Below are positions 1 to 9,006 of a stretch of 64,000 nucleotides of DNA, one piece after another. The translations under genes and the position numbers were made by a program. How positions within the stretch are numbered: the first letter of the stretch is position 1; every line of letters begins with the position of its first letter. The notes beneath the pieces were generated by a model. That model did not search any database, was not told the origin of the DNA, and saw only the letters and a list, made by a program, of their open reading frames with translations. The stretch spans positions 124,001 through 188,000 of the forward strand of contig NZ_SZVO01000010.1 in assembly GCF_005280585.1 (NCBI RefSeq), given 5' to 3'. The DNA comes from Dyadobacter frigoris (GTDB taxonomy: Bacteria > Bacteroidota > Bacteroidia > Cytophagales > Spirosomataceae).

Positions 1-611
1 AGAACTTAAAATCGTTACAGCAAAATTATAATTTTCGTCTTGTCACAACCGCCAAAAACAAAGGGCTTGGTAATAATATAAACAAAGGGCAAGATGCGGT
101 AAAAACAGCATTGACACTTTATGTTCAGGAAGATTTTACCCCAACTTCTATTTTCCCAAAAAGCTTTCAGAATTCACTGGAACTTATCAATTCACACCCT
201 GATATAGATGTAATACGTTTTTACGCCTATTTTGAGTATCCTTTCTTAAAATACCTGGAGCACGGATTTTACGAAATGACATTTAAAGTTTGGAAACCTG
301 GATATAAAAAATTCTATGTTTACAGTGACCATCCACATTTGAGGAGAAGTAATTTCTTTAAGAAGTTCGGGAGATATATTGAAGGCGAGAAGGGAGATGT
401 TACTGAATACAGCATGATGATGTCTTTCCTTAAAAAAGGCGGCAAAGCTCTTTTTTATAAGGACTTCACCGGTTTATTTGTTCAAAAAAATTCAGAAGAA
501 GAGCCTAGTACAATGAAACGGAATATGTGGCGTGAAAGTAACAACTTTTTTCTTTCGCAATTGAGGCATTTATACCGGCATTTAAAGTTCAATTTAGACT
601 ATCTAAAATAG
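1..611 (+). CDS. Glycosyltransferase, GT2-like, C-terminal part
   Basis: The reading frame is already open at base 3, so the 5' part of the gene lies outside the window; the TTG at 111 is only an internal codon. About 202 codons are visible. The opening residues (LVTTAKNKGLGNNINKG) resemble the stretch after the nucleotide-binding strand of GT-A fold family 2 enzymes, and the motif VQEDFTPT fits the acidic centre that binds metal and sugar nucleotide. The tail is basic and aromatic. The neighbouring minus-strand glycosyltransferases and polymerase make a role in surface polysaccharide assembly likely. Donor and acceptor sugars cannot be told. It converges on the gene ending at 661. Confidence 0.7.
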   Translation, partial: NLKSLQQNYNFRLVTTAKNKGLGNNINKGQDAVKTALTLYVQEDFTPTSIFPKSFQNSLELINSHPDIDVIRFYAYFEYPFLKYLEHGFYEMTFKVWKPGYKKFYVYSDHPHLRRSNFFKKFGRYIEGEKGDVTEYSMMMSFLKKGGKALFYKDFTGLFVQKNSEEEPSTMKRNMWRESNNFFLSQLRHLYRHLKFNLDYLK

Positions 612-660
612 CAATTGACTGTAATTAAACCTCGTTCAACTATAAATATGGGCTTGGTAT

Positions 661-1845
661 TCAGGAATGATTCTCAACTGCATTAATAGCATTATAAATT
701 TCTTTAACACTGTTTTCCCAAGTGTGTGATGAAGCAAATCTCCGTCGGGCATTAACTTTTTCCGAGGAGTTTTCATTCAGAGCTAGTTCTATAAGTCTAA
801 TATAATCTGATTGCGTTTCTCCAAGATAAACGTAATCAGCAAACACACCCATAGCATCTGTTTTTGTTGCCACTACGGGTTTCCCAACTGCAAGGTATTC
901 GTCAATTTTCCTGGGATAGTTGCCTATAGTTACCTCATTAAGCAGTTGCGGATTCAAACAAACATCAAAGGATTTAATATAAGCCGGCAACTCCGAGGTA
1001 TCCTTAGATCCCAAAAAAATCACATTCAATAATTGGTGTAAACTACTTTTTTTAAATTCATCATCTTCCGGCCCCACAAGCACTATGCTCCAATGGGGTC
1101 TGGATGTTGCAATAAAATGAAGAAGATTCATGTCAAGCCTCAGGTTTTGCAAGGCACCCACATACCCAATTCTTGGACCGTTGATCGAACGGATATCCTC
1201 TGGCTCTTCGTCAGAGGCATTCATAAAAATTTCCAGATCGCAGCCTTGCCCAATGTAAAAAGATTTGCTATTATATTTTTTACAATAATCTGCCAAGTAA
1301 GTTGAATTTGCTACACAAAAATCACTTTTGGCAATGAGTTTAGGTTCTAACTCAGCACCATGTTTTTTCCAATAATCAACTGCCAGCATAAAATCCCTCG
1401 AGTAATAAATAGAAAGTCTAGGCTTAAGATATTCTTTCATATAAAAACTCCGGAACATGTCATTATCATTGAAATGAATGTAATTCTTAAATCCCAATTC
1501 CACAGTTGCTTCAGCAATCGAAGTGGCGAATACCCGGTTATTCCACTTATTAAATATATTAAAAACCCAATCGAAAGAAAGCCAGTTGATCGATTCTATA
1601 ATACTGTCAGGATAGAGCACCCAAAGGTTTTCTTGTATTTTTTCCAACCCCGGCCGTCTCTTTTTAATCACATCCAGCCGTTTGGTAACTTTTAGATCGT
1701 TACGATTAGACATCAGGCTGATACGGTCCAGCGGCGAGTTCACATATAAAACCCTATTTTTCTTAGCGAACTCTAAGGCAATGTTTTTACAGTTACTCCC
1801 AATTTCTACGTCCCATGCCTGTTGCCCGGTGATTACGATATCCAT
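661..1845 (-). CDS. Glycosyltransferase, GT-B fold (GT1/GT4 type)
   Basis: A 394-residue protein with the two-lobed GT-B layout. The N-terminal Rossmann lobe begins MDIVITGQQAWDV and has no signal peptide. The C-terminal nucleotide-sugar lobe starts near residue 225 (GPRIGYVGAL) and carries PRKIDEYLAVGKPVVAT near residue 310-325, which matches the usual E-x-x-x-GKPVVA nucleotide-binding signature of family 4 enzymes. The ORF starts with ATG. It resembles TuaH-like enzymes that add sugars to lipid-linked polysaccharide units in the cytoplasm. It lies 53 bp downstream of the branching-enzyme-like gene on the same strand and probably shares its transcript. The exact sugar is unknown. Confidence 0.8.
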   Translation of the reverse strand: MDIVITGQQAWDVEIGSNCKNIALEFAKKNRVLYVNSPLDRISLMSNRNDLKVTKRLDVIKKRRPGLEKIQENLWVLYPDSIIESINWLSFDWVFNIFNKWNNRVFATSIAEATVELGFKNYIHFNDNDMFRSFYMKEYLKPRLSIYYSRDFMLAVDYWKKHGAELEPKLIAKSDFCVANSTYLADYCKKYNSKSFYIGQGCDLEIFMNASDEEPEDIRSINGPRIGYVGALQNLRLDMNLLHFIATSRPHWSIVLVGPEDDEFKKSSLHQLLNVIFLGSKDTSELPAYIKSFDVCLNPQLLNEVTIGNYPRKIDEYLAVGKPVVATKTDAMGVFADYVYLGETQSDYIRLIELALNENSSEKVNARRRFASSHTWENSVKEIYNAINAVENHS

Positions 1846-1898
1846 TTTTTTTATTAAGTTGAGTAAGGTACTTTAAAAATTTAGAGGCTAATTTCTCG

Positions 1899-2750
1899 CT
1901 AGATTAAATCATGGACAGCATGGTCAAGATAATCAAGTATATCAGGCTGCTTGTCCATGTCAAATTTACGAGCAAAAAGGGCAGAAGAAGTCATCAGAGC
2001 ATCCTTATCTTCTATCGTCAATACTTTGGGACTTGCCTTATGAGCGGACCAGTCAATATATCTCAAATTATTATTAACCAATTGATCCCTAAAAACAGAA
2101 TTATACAAAATGGTTTGAAAAAATATTTCATCAGGAGCCCATGTCAATTTAAAAAAGCGGATCACTTTAGAATTGGATTTTAGGTATTTAAGTATATAAT
2201 CAGCTGCGTGTTTTGTTATACTAAACCATTGAGACCGGCCAACGGCTATCAAACCGTAAGGCAACTGCCTTACAGGTGTTAGTTTGTTCAGCCACTTTTG
2301 AAATAAATAACGACCTGGAATTGAAAAATTGGTTAAATGATATTCCGTTAAGCGCGGTATTGCTTCTTGCCATTCTTCAAAAACAGAAAAATATTCCATG
2401 AAATTATCGCCATTATGTGCCTGGAAAAAATCATGAATACTGTTGGCATTTTTTATCGGATAGTCTGAACCACTTAACAAGTTAACGTAATTGATGTCTA
2501 TATCCGCTTCAATAATTTCTTCCAAGCCATTAATTGTTGCCTGAACAATACTATAAGCACCCCAATTCACTACAACTCTTTTCCTTACAAGAAAAACGTT
2601 ATCATAATTTAGGATCGTTCGAAAAGATTCGAGATTAGTTTTTTTATCGATATGTATGAAAAAAAATGCATCCTGATGCCTTAATCTTTCTATCAGTCTC
2701 TCCAATTGCTGAGGTTCAGCGTGAGCAAGAATTAAATGTGCAATTTTCAA
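1899..2750 (-). CDS. Core-2/I-branching enzyme-like glycosyltransferase (GT14)
   Basis: A 283-residue protein with family 14 hallmarks: the N-terminal KIAHLILAH, the central LLSGSDYPI near residue 95 and the WAPDEIFFQTIL block near residue 205. Members are beta-1,6-N-acetylglucosaminyl- or xylosyltransferase-like; bacterial members occur in polysaccharide clusters, but their products are mostly untested. The start is TTG: an in-frame TAG lies only two codons upstream and the conserved KIAHLILAH begins directly after it, so no ATG start is possible. Together with the next gene it forms the distal part of the minus-strand glycan genes. No membrane segment is visible, so it should be cytoplasmic. 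Confidence 0.82.
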   Translation of the reverse strand: MKIAHLILAHAEPQQLERLIERLRHQDAFFFIHIDKKTNLESFRTILNYDNVFLVRKRVVVNWGAYSIVQATINGLEEIIEADIDINYVNLLSGSDYPIKNANSIHDFFQAHNGDNFMEYFSVFEEWQEAIPRLTEYHLTNFSIPGRYLFQKWLNKLTPVRQLPYGLIAVGRSQWFSITKHAADYILKYLKSNSKVIRFFKLTWAPDEIFFQTILYNSVFRDQLVNNNLRYIDWSAHKASPKVLTIEDKDALMTSSALFARKFDMDKQPDILDYLDHAVHDLI

Positions 2751-2851
2751 AAGGATCTATGTTTAAAACGCATCAGGCAACTTAATTTTTCAGATTAAAA
2801 CAGTGAATTTTTTTCACCTAAATATTGCTTAAATTAATTTTGACCTGATAA

Positions 2852-2880
2852 CTTGTTATGGCAGGAAATTTATAAATTTG
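2852..2880 (+). promoter_or_regulatory. Bacteroidota-type promoter of the acyltransferase gene
   Basis: A perfect -7 box TAAATTTG lies at 2873-2880, with CTTG at 2852-2855 as a -33 box after a 17-bp spacer. The -7 box contains the TTG codon at 2878 that would otherwise be the longest start of the next gene, so translation must begin further on, at the ATG at 2923. Confidence 0.6.
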
Positions 2881-2922
2881 ATTTTAAATCAACGTTATCA
2901 ATTATTTTTATTTTTACCTACA

Positions 2923-3987
2923 ATGTCGGGAACTTCTAAAAGAATACACTCACTTGATTATCTCAGAGGCTTAGCCGCCTGCGGAATAATGTTTTATCAT
3001 TTTCATCTTTTGAGCTTTGGAGAAGTTGACTCAGCAAATCCACTTGCAAAAATCAAAATATATGCCGTCGCAATTTTTTTCATTCTCAGCGGGCTAACAC
3101 TTTTTAGGGTTTATAACAATAAGCTTTCAGTTGATAATGTTAAAATTTTTTACTTTAAAAGAATCCTTAGAATTTTACCATTGCTTTGGTTTGTAACAAT
3201 TTTAACCCTTTTATTAAATTTTCAAACCGAGCCTGTCAACCTAAAAAAAATAATAACAAATTTTACTATACTTCCAGGAATTCTCAAGCCAGAAGTTTAC
3301 ATTGCCAACGGTGCTTGGTCAATTGGGAATGAATGTGGATTTTATGTATTATTCCCACTATTACTTATTCTAGCCAATAAAAACAGCATTTACTTATGGC
3401 TAAGCTTTTTAATTGCGATAATTCCCTTTTGCATCTATACTTATATCGTGCTTGATCCAACGATACCTCTTGGTTTGCAGTGGAGACATTATGTAAGCCC
3501 GTTTGCGCAGTTTTTATTCTTTATAATTGGCATGCTACTGGGGACAATCAAAACACCATCTGTGCTAATATGTAAACTTGCTCCGTTTGCATCTATCATA
3601 CTGGCCGCGATAATTATATTTTATCCTATAAGCGGTGAACCTATAGTCCTAACCGTTGGTAATCAAAGAATAATTTTCACCCTGCTCACTACTCTGCTTT
3701 GCTACTTTATGTACATTGGTGACTTTTCGTTTCTGCATTCCTCAATTGCCAATTCGTTAACGTTTCTAGGAGAAATTAGTTATTCGGTATATCTTTTACA
3801 TCCTATTATTTTTGAATGTTTTAAAATGACAATTAATCCGTCTTCTCATCGTGAGAAAATTATTGTAATTGTCCTATCCGTATTGGTTACTCCGATTGCA
3901 AGCTATATTGTATACAATTATTTTGAAAAATACTTTATTAATCTGATGCCTGCTAAACAAAAAGTAATGACTAAAATCCCAGTTTAG
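2923..3987 (+). CDS. Acyltransferase family 3 (OafA/YrhL-like) membrane protein
   Basis: An integral membrane O-acyltransferase of 354 residues from the ATG at 2923. The first helix carries DYLRGLAACGIMFYHFH with the conserved Arg and His of the family, and NGAWSIGNECGFYVLFP is the matching second signature. About ten hydrophobic segments follow. Such proteins move acetyl or similar groups onto surface sugars, here probably the EPS made by the surrounding genes. A 15-codon extension to a TTG at 2878 is rejected because that codon sits in the promoter. It is the only plus-strand gene between two minus-strand glycan genes, and its stop codon interlocks with the stop of the polymerase gene at 3984-3987. 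Confidence 0.85.
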   Translation: MSGTSKRIHSLDYLRGLAACGIMFYHFHLLSFGEVDSANPLAKIKIYAVAIFFILSGLTLFRVYNNKLSVDNVKIFYFKRILRILPLLWFVTILTLLLNFQTEPVNLKKIITNFTILPGILKPEVYIANGAWSIGNECGFYVLFPLLLILANKNSIYLWLSFLIAIIPFCIYTYIVLDPTIPLGLQWRHYVSPFAQFLFFIIGMLLGTIKTPSVLICKLAPFASIILAAIIIFYPISGEPIVLTVGNQRIIFTLLTTLLCYFMYIGDFSFLHSSIANSLTFLGEISYSVYLLHPIIFECFKMTINPSSHREKIIVIVLSVLVTPIASYIVYNYFEKYFINLMPAKQKVMTKIPV

Positions 3988-5492
3988 AATGATATTTCAT
4001 TGGAAGAGGCTATCCTATCATCTATTTTTTTTGTAACATTTATCAGAGCAACAGCCAGATAAAAATATATATTGGAAGGGAATTGCACCAAAGCCTCTTG
4101 CGGGTAATTCCCTATGTTATAAGCAAATATGATGAGGAGTACTGCCATACAGTATGTTTTAAGCTCTTTGTTTCTGATAGTATAATAATTGTCTATCCCT
4201 GTGCGCATAATACTAAACATCAAACAGCAGAAGAGTAATAAACCTATCCAACCTAATTCAACTGCAACGCGTACATACCCACTATCAGGCGGAAAATGGG
4301 CGAGATAAGAATTGGGCGCAAATCTTTGCCCCCATGCTCCAGTAGCTCCTAAGCCTCCCCCCATAGGGTGAGACCAAATATAGGGTTGAATTCGTTTTTG
4401 GTTTACAGTCCTCGCTTTAAAAGATACATCTTCCGATGGTTTGAACGCTGTTTGAAAACGAAGAATATTCTGGTCAGAGGTTGGTACGAAAATTAGAAAA
4501 ACAATAAAGACAGCTGCAATTGCAGAACCTATTAATACTTGCCTGCTAAAGCGTAAAATTAAAAATAGAACCATCGCGGCGGGCAATAAAACATAAGCTC
4601 CCCTTGTTCCTGAGAATAACATGGCAGTCAATAACAAAAATATAAAGAAGATTAACACTGCCTTTTTCCATGTCTTTTTTGTGTTTGTTATAAGACATAT
4701 ACATAGAATACTGCTTACAACCATATTATAGGAAAAAGCCACAGGATCTGAAAATATTGAAAACTTTCTCCAATGCCCTGCGATGTATAAAAGATCAGCA
4801 ATATTGGGATCCGAATCTAACCAAGCCTGCTCCGCATCAGAAAATCCAAAGTACTCTTGCTTGTAAGCGTATAAGGCGGCCAGAACAGAAAGAAAAATCC
4901 ATATCTTAAGAATAATGCGAATCGATTTTACCGTCTTAATCTGGTACATAAACACAAAATACATCAACATAACAATGGCTACCGATCTGATCGTATACAC
5001 CCAAGCTAACCTTGATTCTGCAGTTGGATTAACAATTTCTACAAAATTATATCCTATCCAAAGTAGTATCATAAAACTAATTGATCCCTTTAAGCTGTCC
5101 CAATCCGGTTTTTTTTTCTGATGAATAAAAAAACCGAGAATAAGTAATCCTTGAATGCCATCCATTGCGGTACCTAGCGGAAAATCTATACCTGTTTTCA
5201 TAATAAAAAACAGAAAGTATGCCATGACCATAAGAATTGATATTCCGAACAACGGATACATAACAATTCCATATATTACCGCTGGCACTATTATAGATAG
5301 TAAAATAAAAGCTCCGGCAACGATTCCCTTAAATACAATCAGAGTGCCAAAGACCAATGAAATGAAAAGTAAGATAAGCAGACCTGTTTTATTACTTAGC
5401 TTCTCAATCCAAAAAATCTGTCTAATTCTACTTTGAAAAGAGGAGTTATCCGCCCTTTTATTCTGAAAAAAAATCTGAGTATCTTTCTCCAT
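3984..5492 (-). CDS. O-antigen ligase/polymerase family (Wzy/WaaL-like) membrane protein
   Basis: A 502-residue polytopic membrane protein with about 12 hydrophobic segments and a large periplasmic loop after SGTRGAYVLLPA (near residue 295), the usual place and motif of the Wzy_C/O-antigen ligase family. Such enzymes either polymerise lipid-linked repeat units or transfer the finished glycan to an acceptor; sequence alone does not separate the two. With the chain-length protein upstream in the same operon, a polymerase is more likely. Its ATG follows directly on the TAA of the 48-codon gene upstream, so translation is probably coupled. The N-terminal 35 residues are polar and cytoplasmic. Confidence 0.82.
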   Translation of the reverse strand: MEKDTQIFFQNKRADNSSFQSRIRQIFWIEKLSNKTGLLILLFISLVFGTLIVFKGIVAGAFILLSIIVPAVIYGIVMYPLFGISILMVMAYFLFFIMKTGIDFPLGTAMDGIQGLLILGFFIHQKKKPDWDSLKGSISFMILLWIGYNFVEIVNPTAESRLAWVYTIRSVAIVMLMYFVFMYQIKTVKSIRIILKIWIFLSVLAALYAYKQEYFGFSDAEQAWLDSDPNIADLLYIAGHWRKFSIFSDPVAFSYNMVVSSILCICLITNTKKTWKKAVLIFFIFLLLTAMLFSGTRGAYVLLPAAMVLFLILRFSRQVLIGSAIAAVFIVFLIFVPTSDQNILRFQTAFKPSEDVSFKARTVNQKRIQPYIWSHPMGGGLGATGAWGQRFAPNSYLAHFPPDSGYVRVAVELGWIGLLLFCCLMFSIMRTGIDNYYTIRNKELKTYCMAVLLIIFAYNIGNYPQEALVQFPSNIYFYLAVALINVTKKIDDRIASSNEISF

Positions 5493-5639
5493 TTATAAAA
5501 ATAAGATTTTAAAGAAGAAAATGAATATACTCAAGAAGGCCAATAACAAAGCTGCCTGCCTGGTCTTCTTTTCCAAAGGAGTTAAATGGTTAAAATTTAC
5601 TTTTTTTTTCTTCTCAGATTTGACAGGATATACTCTCAT
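5493..5639 (-). CDS. Small basic single-pass membrane protein in the EPS operon
   Basis: A 48-codon gene. The ATG at 5637-5639 follows the GT2 stop by 11 bp, and its TAA (5493-5495) touches the ATG of the polymerase gene with no gap. The product has a basic N-terminal half (MRVYPVKSEKKKKVNF, then LEKKTRQ) and a C-terminal hydrophobic stretch (ALLLAFLSIFIFFFKILFL), so it looks like a tail-anchored inner-membrane peptide facing the cytoplasm. The strict spacing on both sides argues for a real gene. The frame is also open further upstream inside the end of the GT2 gene but has no good start there. The family is not recognised; a role as a small partner of the polymerase or GT2 enzyme is only inferred. 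Confidence 0.6.
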   Translation of the reverse strand: MRVYPVKSEKKKKVNFNHLTPLEKKTRQAALLLAFLSIFIFFFKILFL

Positions 5640-5650
5640 AGATTGGTAGT

Positions 5651-6829
5651 TTATAATTTCTTTTCTGAACTTCCATGCTGCGTTGCCACTGAAATCTGAT
5701 TAGCCTTTCCAGCCTTTAAAAGCGCTAGTATTTGAAAAAAAATGAATTTTGGAATGTTAACAAGAGATCGATAAATTCTCGGATCAGTTTTGGAGCGCCA
5801 TAAAGAAATATAAAACCCGATTACAAATACGGCTAAAGCCAAAAACCATAACAAGGAGATAAATAGGTTCAAAAACAGGTTCACAAATAGAAATAAGACG
5901 GAAAGCAATAAGAAAATAAACAGCGGTGGTCTTAACAATACAAGCCCAAAAAGCACCTGATTTAAACTGAAAGTTTTCATACCGTTAAAAAAAAGCCCGA
6001 AACCATAAGAAAAATATTTGAACCAAGTATTAATCCATCGGGCTCTTTGATTTACAAGCTGGTCGGCGCCAGTTGTTTTCTGATCATACACAACGGCTGA
6101 CTCGCTAAACGCAATCCGATAATTGCGTTTCACTATACCTTCCTGGAGAACTTTGTCAAATCCTGCTCCGGTAACATCCAAATGCTCCAGGCATTCTCGA
6201 TAAAGAGATGTCGTAAATGCCATTCCCGAACCTGAAAGTGTGGCCGAGGAGCCAGCTCCAAACAAGACTTTTCCATCGTAAAAATGATAGTATATATCTC
6301 TTGCTGCATCCAGACATGCATAAGTACTGTCAAGATTTTTTGCATCCCTTAAGCCTTGCACTGCCTGAAAACCTTGACTAAAATACCTATTCAATTCACG
6401 CAAATATTCCGGATCTGTCAAATTGTCACTATCAATAATTGTTAAATGCGAGTGTGGCCGGATGAAATTACTTATGGCGTAAAAATGGGATCTGGTATTA
6501 CTGCCTAATACATTTTCCGGACGAAACAGCGAAACCTTATCAGACCCGAAACTAAGTTTGCTGATATCACATTTGTCTGCAACAATATAAATATGGTAAG
6601 CTGAATAATTTAAATTCAGCAGAGAGTTAACTACGGCTGGTAACTGCTGTGTTTGCTCATATGCGGTCACGATGATTCCATAGTCCGGAATACCAGCAAT
6701 AGTGGCTTTTACAGCTTCCTTGTCTATAAATTTTCTTAAATGATAAATTAACAAAAGCAATACAGGAAAAATCAGGTTATACCCAATTAAGATCTGAATT
6801 GCTCCCCAAACGAAGACGATCACTTTCAT
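5651..6829 (-). CDS. Membrane glycosyltransferase family 2
   Basis: A 392-residue processive-type GT2 enzyme. One N-terminal membrane helix precedes a GT-A domain with IVTAYEQTQQLPAVVNSLL (near residue 55) and the metal-binding IIDSDN (near residue 130). The QRARWINTW motif near residue 265 matches the Q-x-x-RW signature of cellulose/hyaluronan-synthase-like enzymes. Three to four C-terminal helices follow. It probably extends the EPS backbone or adds a sugar at the inner membrane. The start codon overlaps the stop of the Wzc-like gene (ATGA at 6826-6829), so the two are translationally coupled. The acid before the usual catalytic D of the E/D-D motif is replaced (GFDK). Confidence 0.83.
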   Translation of the reverse strand: MKVIVFVWGAIQILIGYNLIFPVLLLLIYHLRKFIDKEAVKATIAGIPDYGIIVTAYEQTQQLPAVVNSLLNLNYSAYHIYIVADKCDISKLSFGSDKVSLFRPENVLGSNTRSHFYAISNFIRPHSHLTIIDSDNLTDPEYLRELNRYFSQGFQAVQGLRDAKNLDSTYACLDAARDIYYHFYDGKVLFGAGSSATLSGSGMAFTTSLYRECLEHLDVTGAGFDKVLQEGIVKRNYRIAFSESAVVYDQKTTGADQLVNQRARWINTWFKYFSYGFGLFFNGMKTFSLNQVLFGLVLLRPPLFIFLLLSVLFLFVNLFLNLFISLLWFLALAVFVIGFYISLWRSKTDPRIYRSLVNIPKFIFFQILALLKAGKANQISVATQHGSSEKKL

Positions 6830-9006
6830 ACTTCTACAAGTTTGCTTATTTTACCTGACTGCTCCGGGATATTTTCAGTATTCGTTAGAATCCAACCCGA
6901 GAATTTATTTTCTAAGCTGTTTAAATATTGGATCTTAGAGTCATCTCCCTGTGAAATCGTCTTCCCGGCCGCGAAAACGGCTACCACCACATCTGCAAAG
7001 GTTACCCATTCTTTTGCTTTATTCATAGCCGTAAGAGAATCTGTGTCAATCAGGATAACATCAAAATGGGTTTTTAATGTTTGTAGCTTTTGTGAAATAA
7101 CCTTGTCCTCCGACAATTCCAAAATAGAAATATCTCCACCTTTATTGCCTAAAATACTAATTTGTCCGGACGTTGCACTCGGTATAACATCCTCTTTAAT
7201 AAAATCTTCAAAAAAGTCTGACCCTTTATTTAATTTCGAAATATCGGGTTGGCTGAAGTTGCCATCAATGATCAAAACTGTCTTGTTGATCTTTGAAAAA
7301 GCCCACGCAAGAGCCACGGCAAATGAAGTTTTACCAACACCAGGGGAAAGACTGGTTATAGCAATAATTTTTGGATCTTCGGTTTCGCTGTCTATTTCAT
7401 ACCTAATAGACCTAATAAGATTCTTGTAAAGCCTCATTGATTTCTCATCTGTCGCACTCGTAAAAAAAATGCCCGGGTCAGAGTCATTGTCAAGACTATT
7501 GAGATATCCTAATACCGTATGCTGCGTAGCATTGGCTAATTGAAGAGGATATCTGATTGATTTATCAAGATAATACAAAATGAAAAATACAAAAATGCAG
7601 AACACAAAGCTTATAACACCTGACAAAATAACAAGTACCATTTTTTTAGAAGCCTGAATTTCTCCCGGCATTGCCCGCTCTATCAGACGAAGATAAACCG
7701 GAAAACTAAATTCGAGGCTCGCTTCATTATACCGCTGCAAAGCCTCAATATACTCTTTACTTGCTATATCGATGCCAGTTTCGTATTCTTGTATAGTAGC
7801 CTCGTTAGGTACCAATCCATCAAATTTTCTATTCAGTCGATTCAGTTCGCCTTGAATTGAAGAAACACTGTTTCTGGCTAATTCCAAGGACATTTCCATA
7901 TTTAGCTTTTGTGTCACTAAATCCTCTTTTACAACCATTGGGTTATAGACGTATTTGTCAGAAGCTTCGCCTATTTGCTCCAGAAGCTTGGTTTTTAAAG
8001 AGTCCAGACTTCCTTTCAGTTTAGGGTTGAAGTTGCTTAAAATATATTGTTCATTTAATTCATTTAACTGCCTTTTACTGGTAACAATACCCTGATTAAC
8101 TTCTGTAAGTGCACTTTCAAAATATTTTCTGTCAGCAGGATTAAACCTGTTATCTATATTTTTAATGGCAGCAGAATATGCAATGATATCTTTTTCAGCC
8201 ATTTCTCGTCTTGTTTCGAAGTCAGCCATTTGGCCATATATGCTTTTCGCTTGTTCATTTAGGTTCAATACTCTGTTTTGAATCTTAAAATTCCTCAAAG
8301 TATTCATTTTCTGATTTAGAGCAGAAAGCTTTTGCTGCATAAAACTGTGCAAAAAATCAATAGTCTTCTTATTGTTATCTACAACTCTTGACGAATTGTA
8401 AGAGATGAACTCCTGGCAAAGCGTATTGATAACATAAGCAGATAAATCAGGATTTTCTGCCTCATATTGAATATCGATGTAATCACCAGTTCCGGTTCTA
8501 TAAATCAATAATTTTTCTCTTAGTCTATTCGCATCATAGCCCATATCCTCGATTAGTTCACTAAGATTACGCTCACTATTATTCCACAAAAACAATTCTT
8601 CCCGCACCTTATGTTTTTGGGTCAACAAAGCGATAGCCTTGATCTTATCTGACTTAGTCATGTTCTGAATTGCCTTAACCGGTTCTCGCCAGGTTGAGTC
8701 CTTCACGTTTTTTAAATCATTTAGTATTAGGCGATAAGAGACCTGGTCAAGGGTCTTCTTCGATCTCATCATTTGGATAAGGGTTTCAAATTTCCTGCTT
8801 ATCTCTGAATCTTGTTCCTCCTTTGACTTAGTGATTACCTGATCCGTTTTATCAACGAGTCCTGTTGCTATCTTAGCTTTTGATTCATAGGTATCAGGAA
8901 GCTTTTTCACCAAAAAATAGCAAACGATAATGGTAATAAGAGGAACCACAATAAGAGTAATCCTATTTCTTTTGAGCAATCGTAAAAATTGTAAAAATTC
9001 ACTCAT
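6826..9006 (-). CDS. Wzc/CpsD-like chain-length determinant with fused ATPase domain
   Basis: A 726-residue polysaccharide co-polymerase. A Wzz-type periplasmic domain with long coiled coils (about residues 195-430) lies between a first helix (residues 16-35) and a second one near 465-490. The cytoplasmic P-loop domain has a Walker A SPGVGKTS near residue 555, a Walker A' reduced to IIDGNFSQPD near 577 and Walker B VILIDTDS near 650. Wzc-type BY-kinases end in a tyrosine-rich tail; here the last 30 residues hold no tyrosine, so autophosphorylation of the normal kind looks lost. It should set EPS chain length and link the polymerase to the export channel. Both ends overlap neighbours by 4 bp. 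Confidence 0.85.
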   Translation of the reverse strand: MSEFLQFLRLLKRNRITLIVVPLITIIVCYFLVKKLPDTYESKAKIATGLVDKTDQVITKSKEEQDSEISRKFETLIQMMRSKKTLDQVSYRLILNDLKNVKDSTWREPVKAIQNMTKSDKIKAIALLTQKHKVREELFLWNNSERNLSELIEDMGYDANRLREKLLIYRTGTGDYIDIQYEAENPDLSAYVINTLCQEFISYNSSRVVDNNKKTIDFLHSFMQQKLSALNQKMNTLRNFKIQNRVLNLNEQAKSIYGQMADFETRREMAEKDIIAYSAAIKNIDNRFNPADRKYFESALTEVNQGIVTSKRQLNELNEQYILSNFNPKLKGSLDSLKTKLLEQIGEASDKYVYNPMVVKEDLVTQKLNMEMSLELARNSVSSIQGELNRLNRKFDGLVPNEATIQEYETGIDIASKEYIEALQRYNEASLEFSFPVYLRLIERAMPGEIQASKKMVLVILSGVISFVFCIFVFFILYYLDKSIRYPLQLANATQHTVLGYLNSLDNDSDPGIFFTSATDEKSMRLYKNLIRSIRYEIDSETEDPKIIAITSLSPGVGKTSFAVALAWAFSKINKTVLIIDGNFSQPDISKLNKGSDFFEDFIKEDVIPSATSGQISILGNKGGDISILELSEDKVISQKLQTLKTHFDVILIDTDSLTAMNKAKEWVTFADVVVAVFAAGKTISQGDDSKIQYLNSLENKFSGWILTNTENIPEQSGKISKLVEV

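Noticed and set aside
2878..2922. 15-codon N-terminal extension of the acyltransferase from TTG
   Set aside because: The TTG lies inside a perfect TANNTTTG promoter box.
6842..7429. 195-codon frame opposite the Wzc-like gene
   Set aside because: It mirrors a well-supported gene with known domains; long antisense frames are expected from its codon use.
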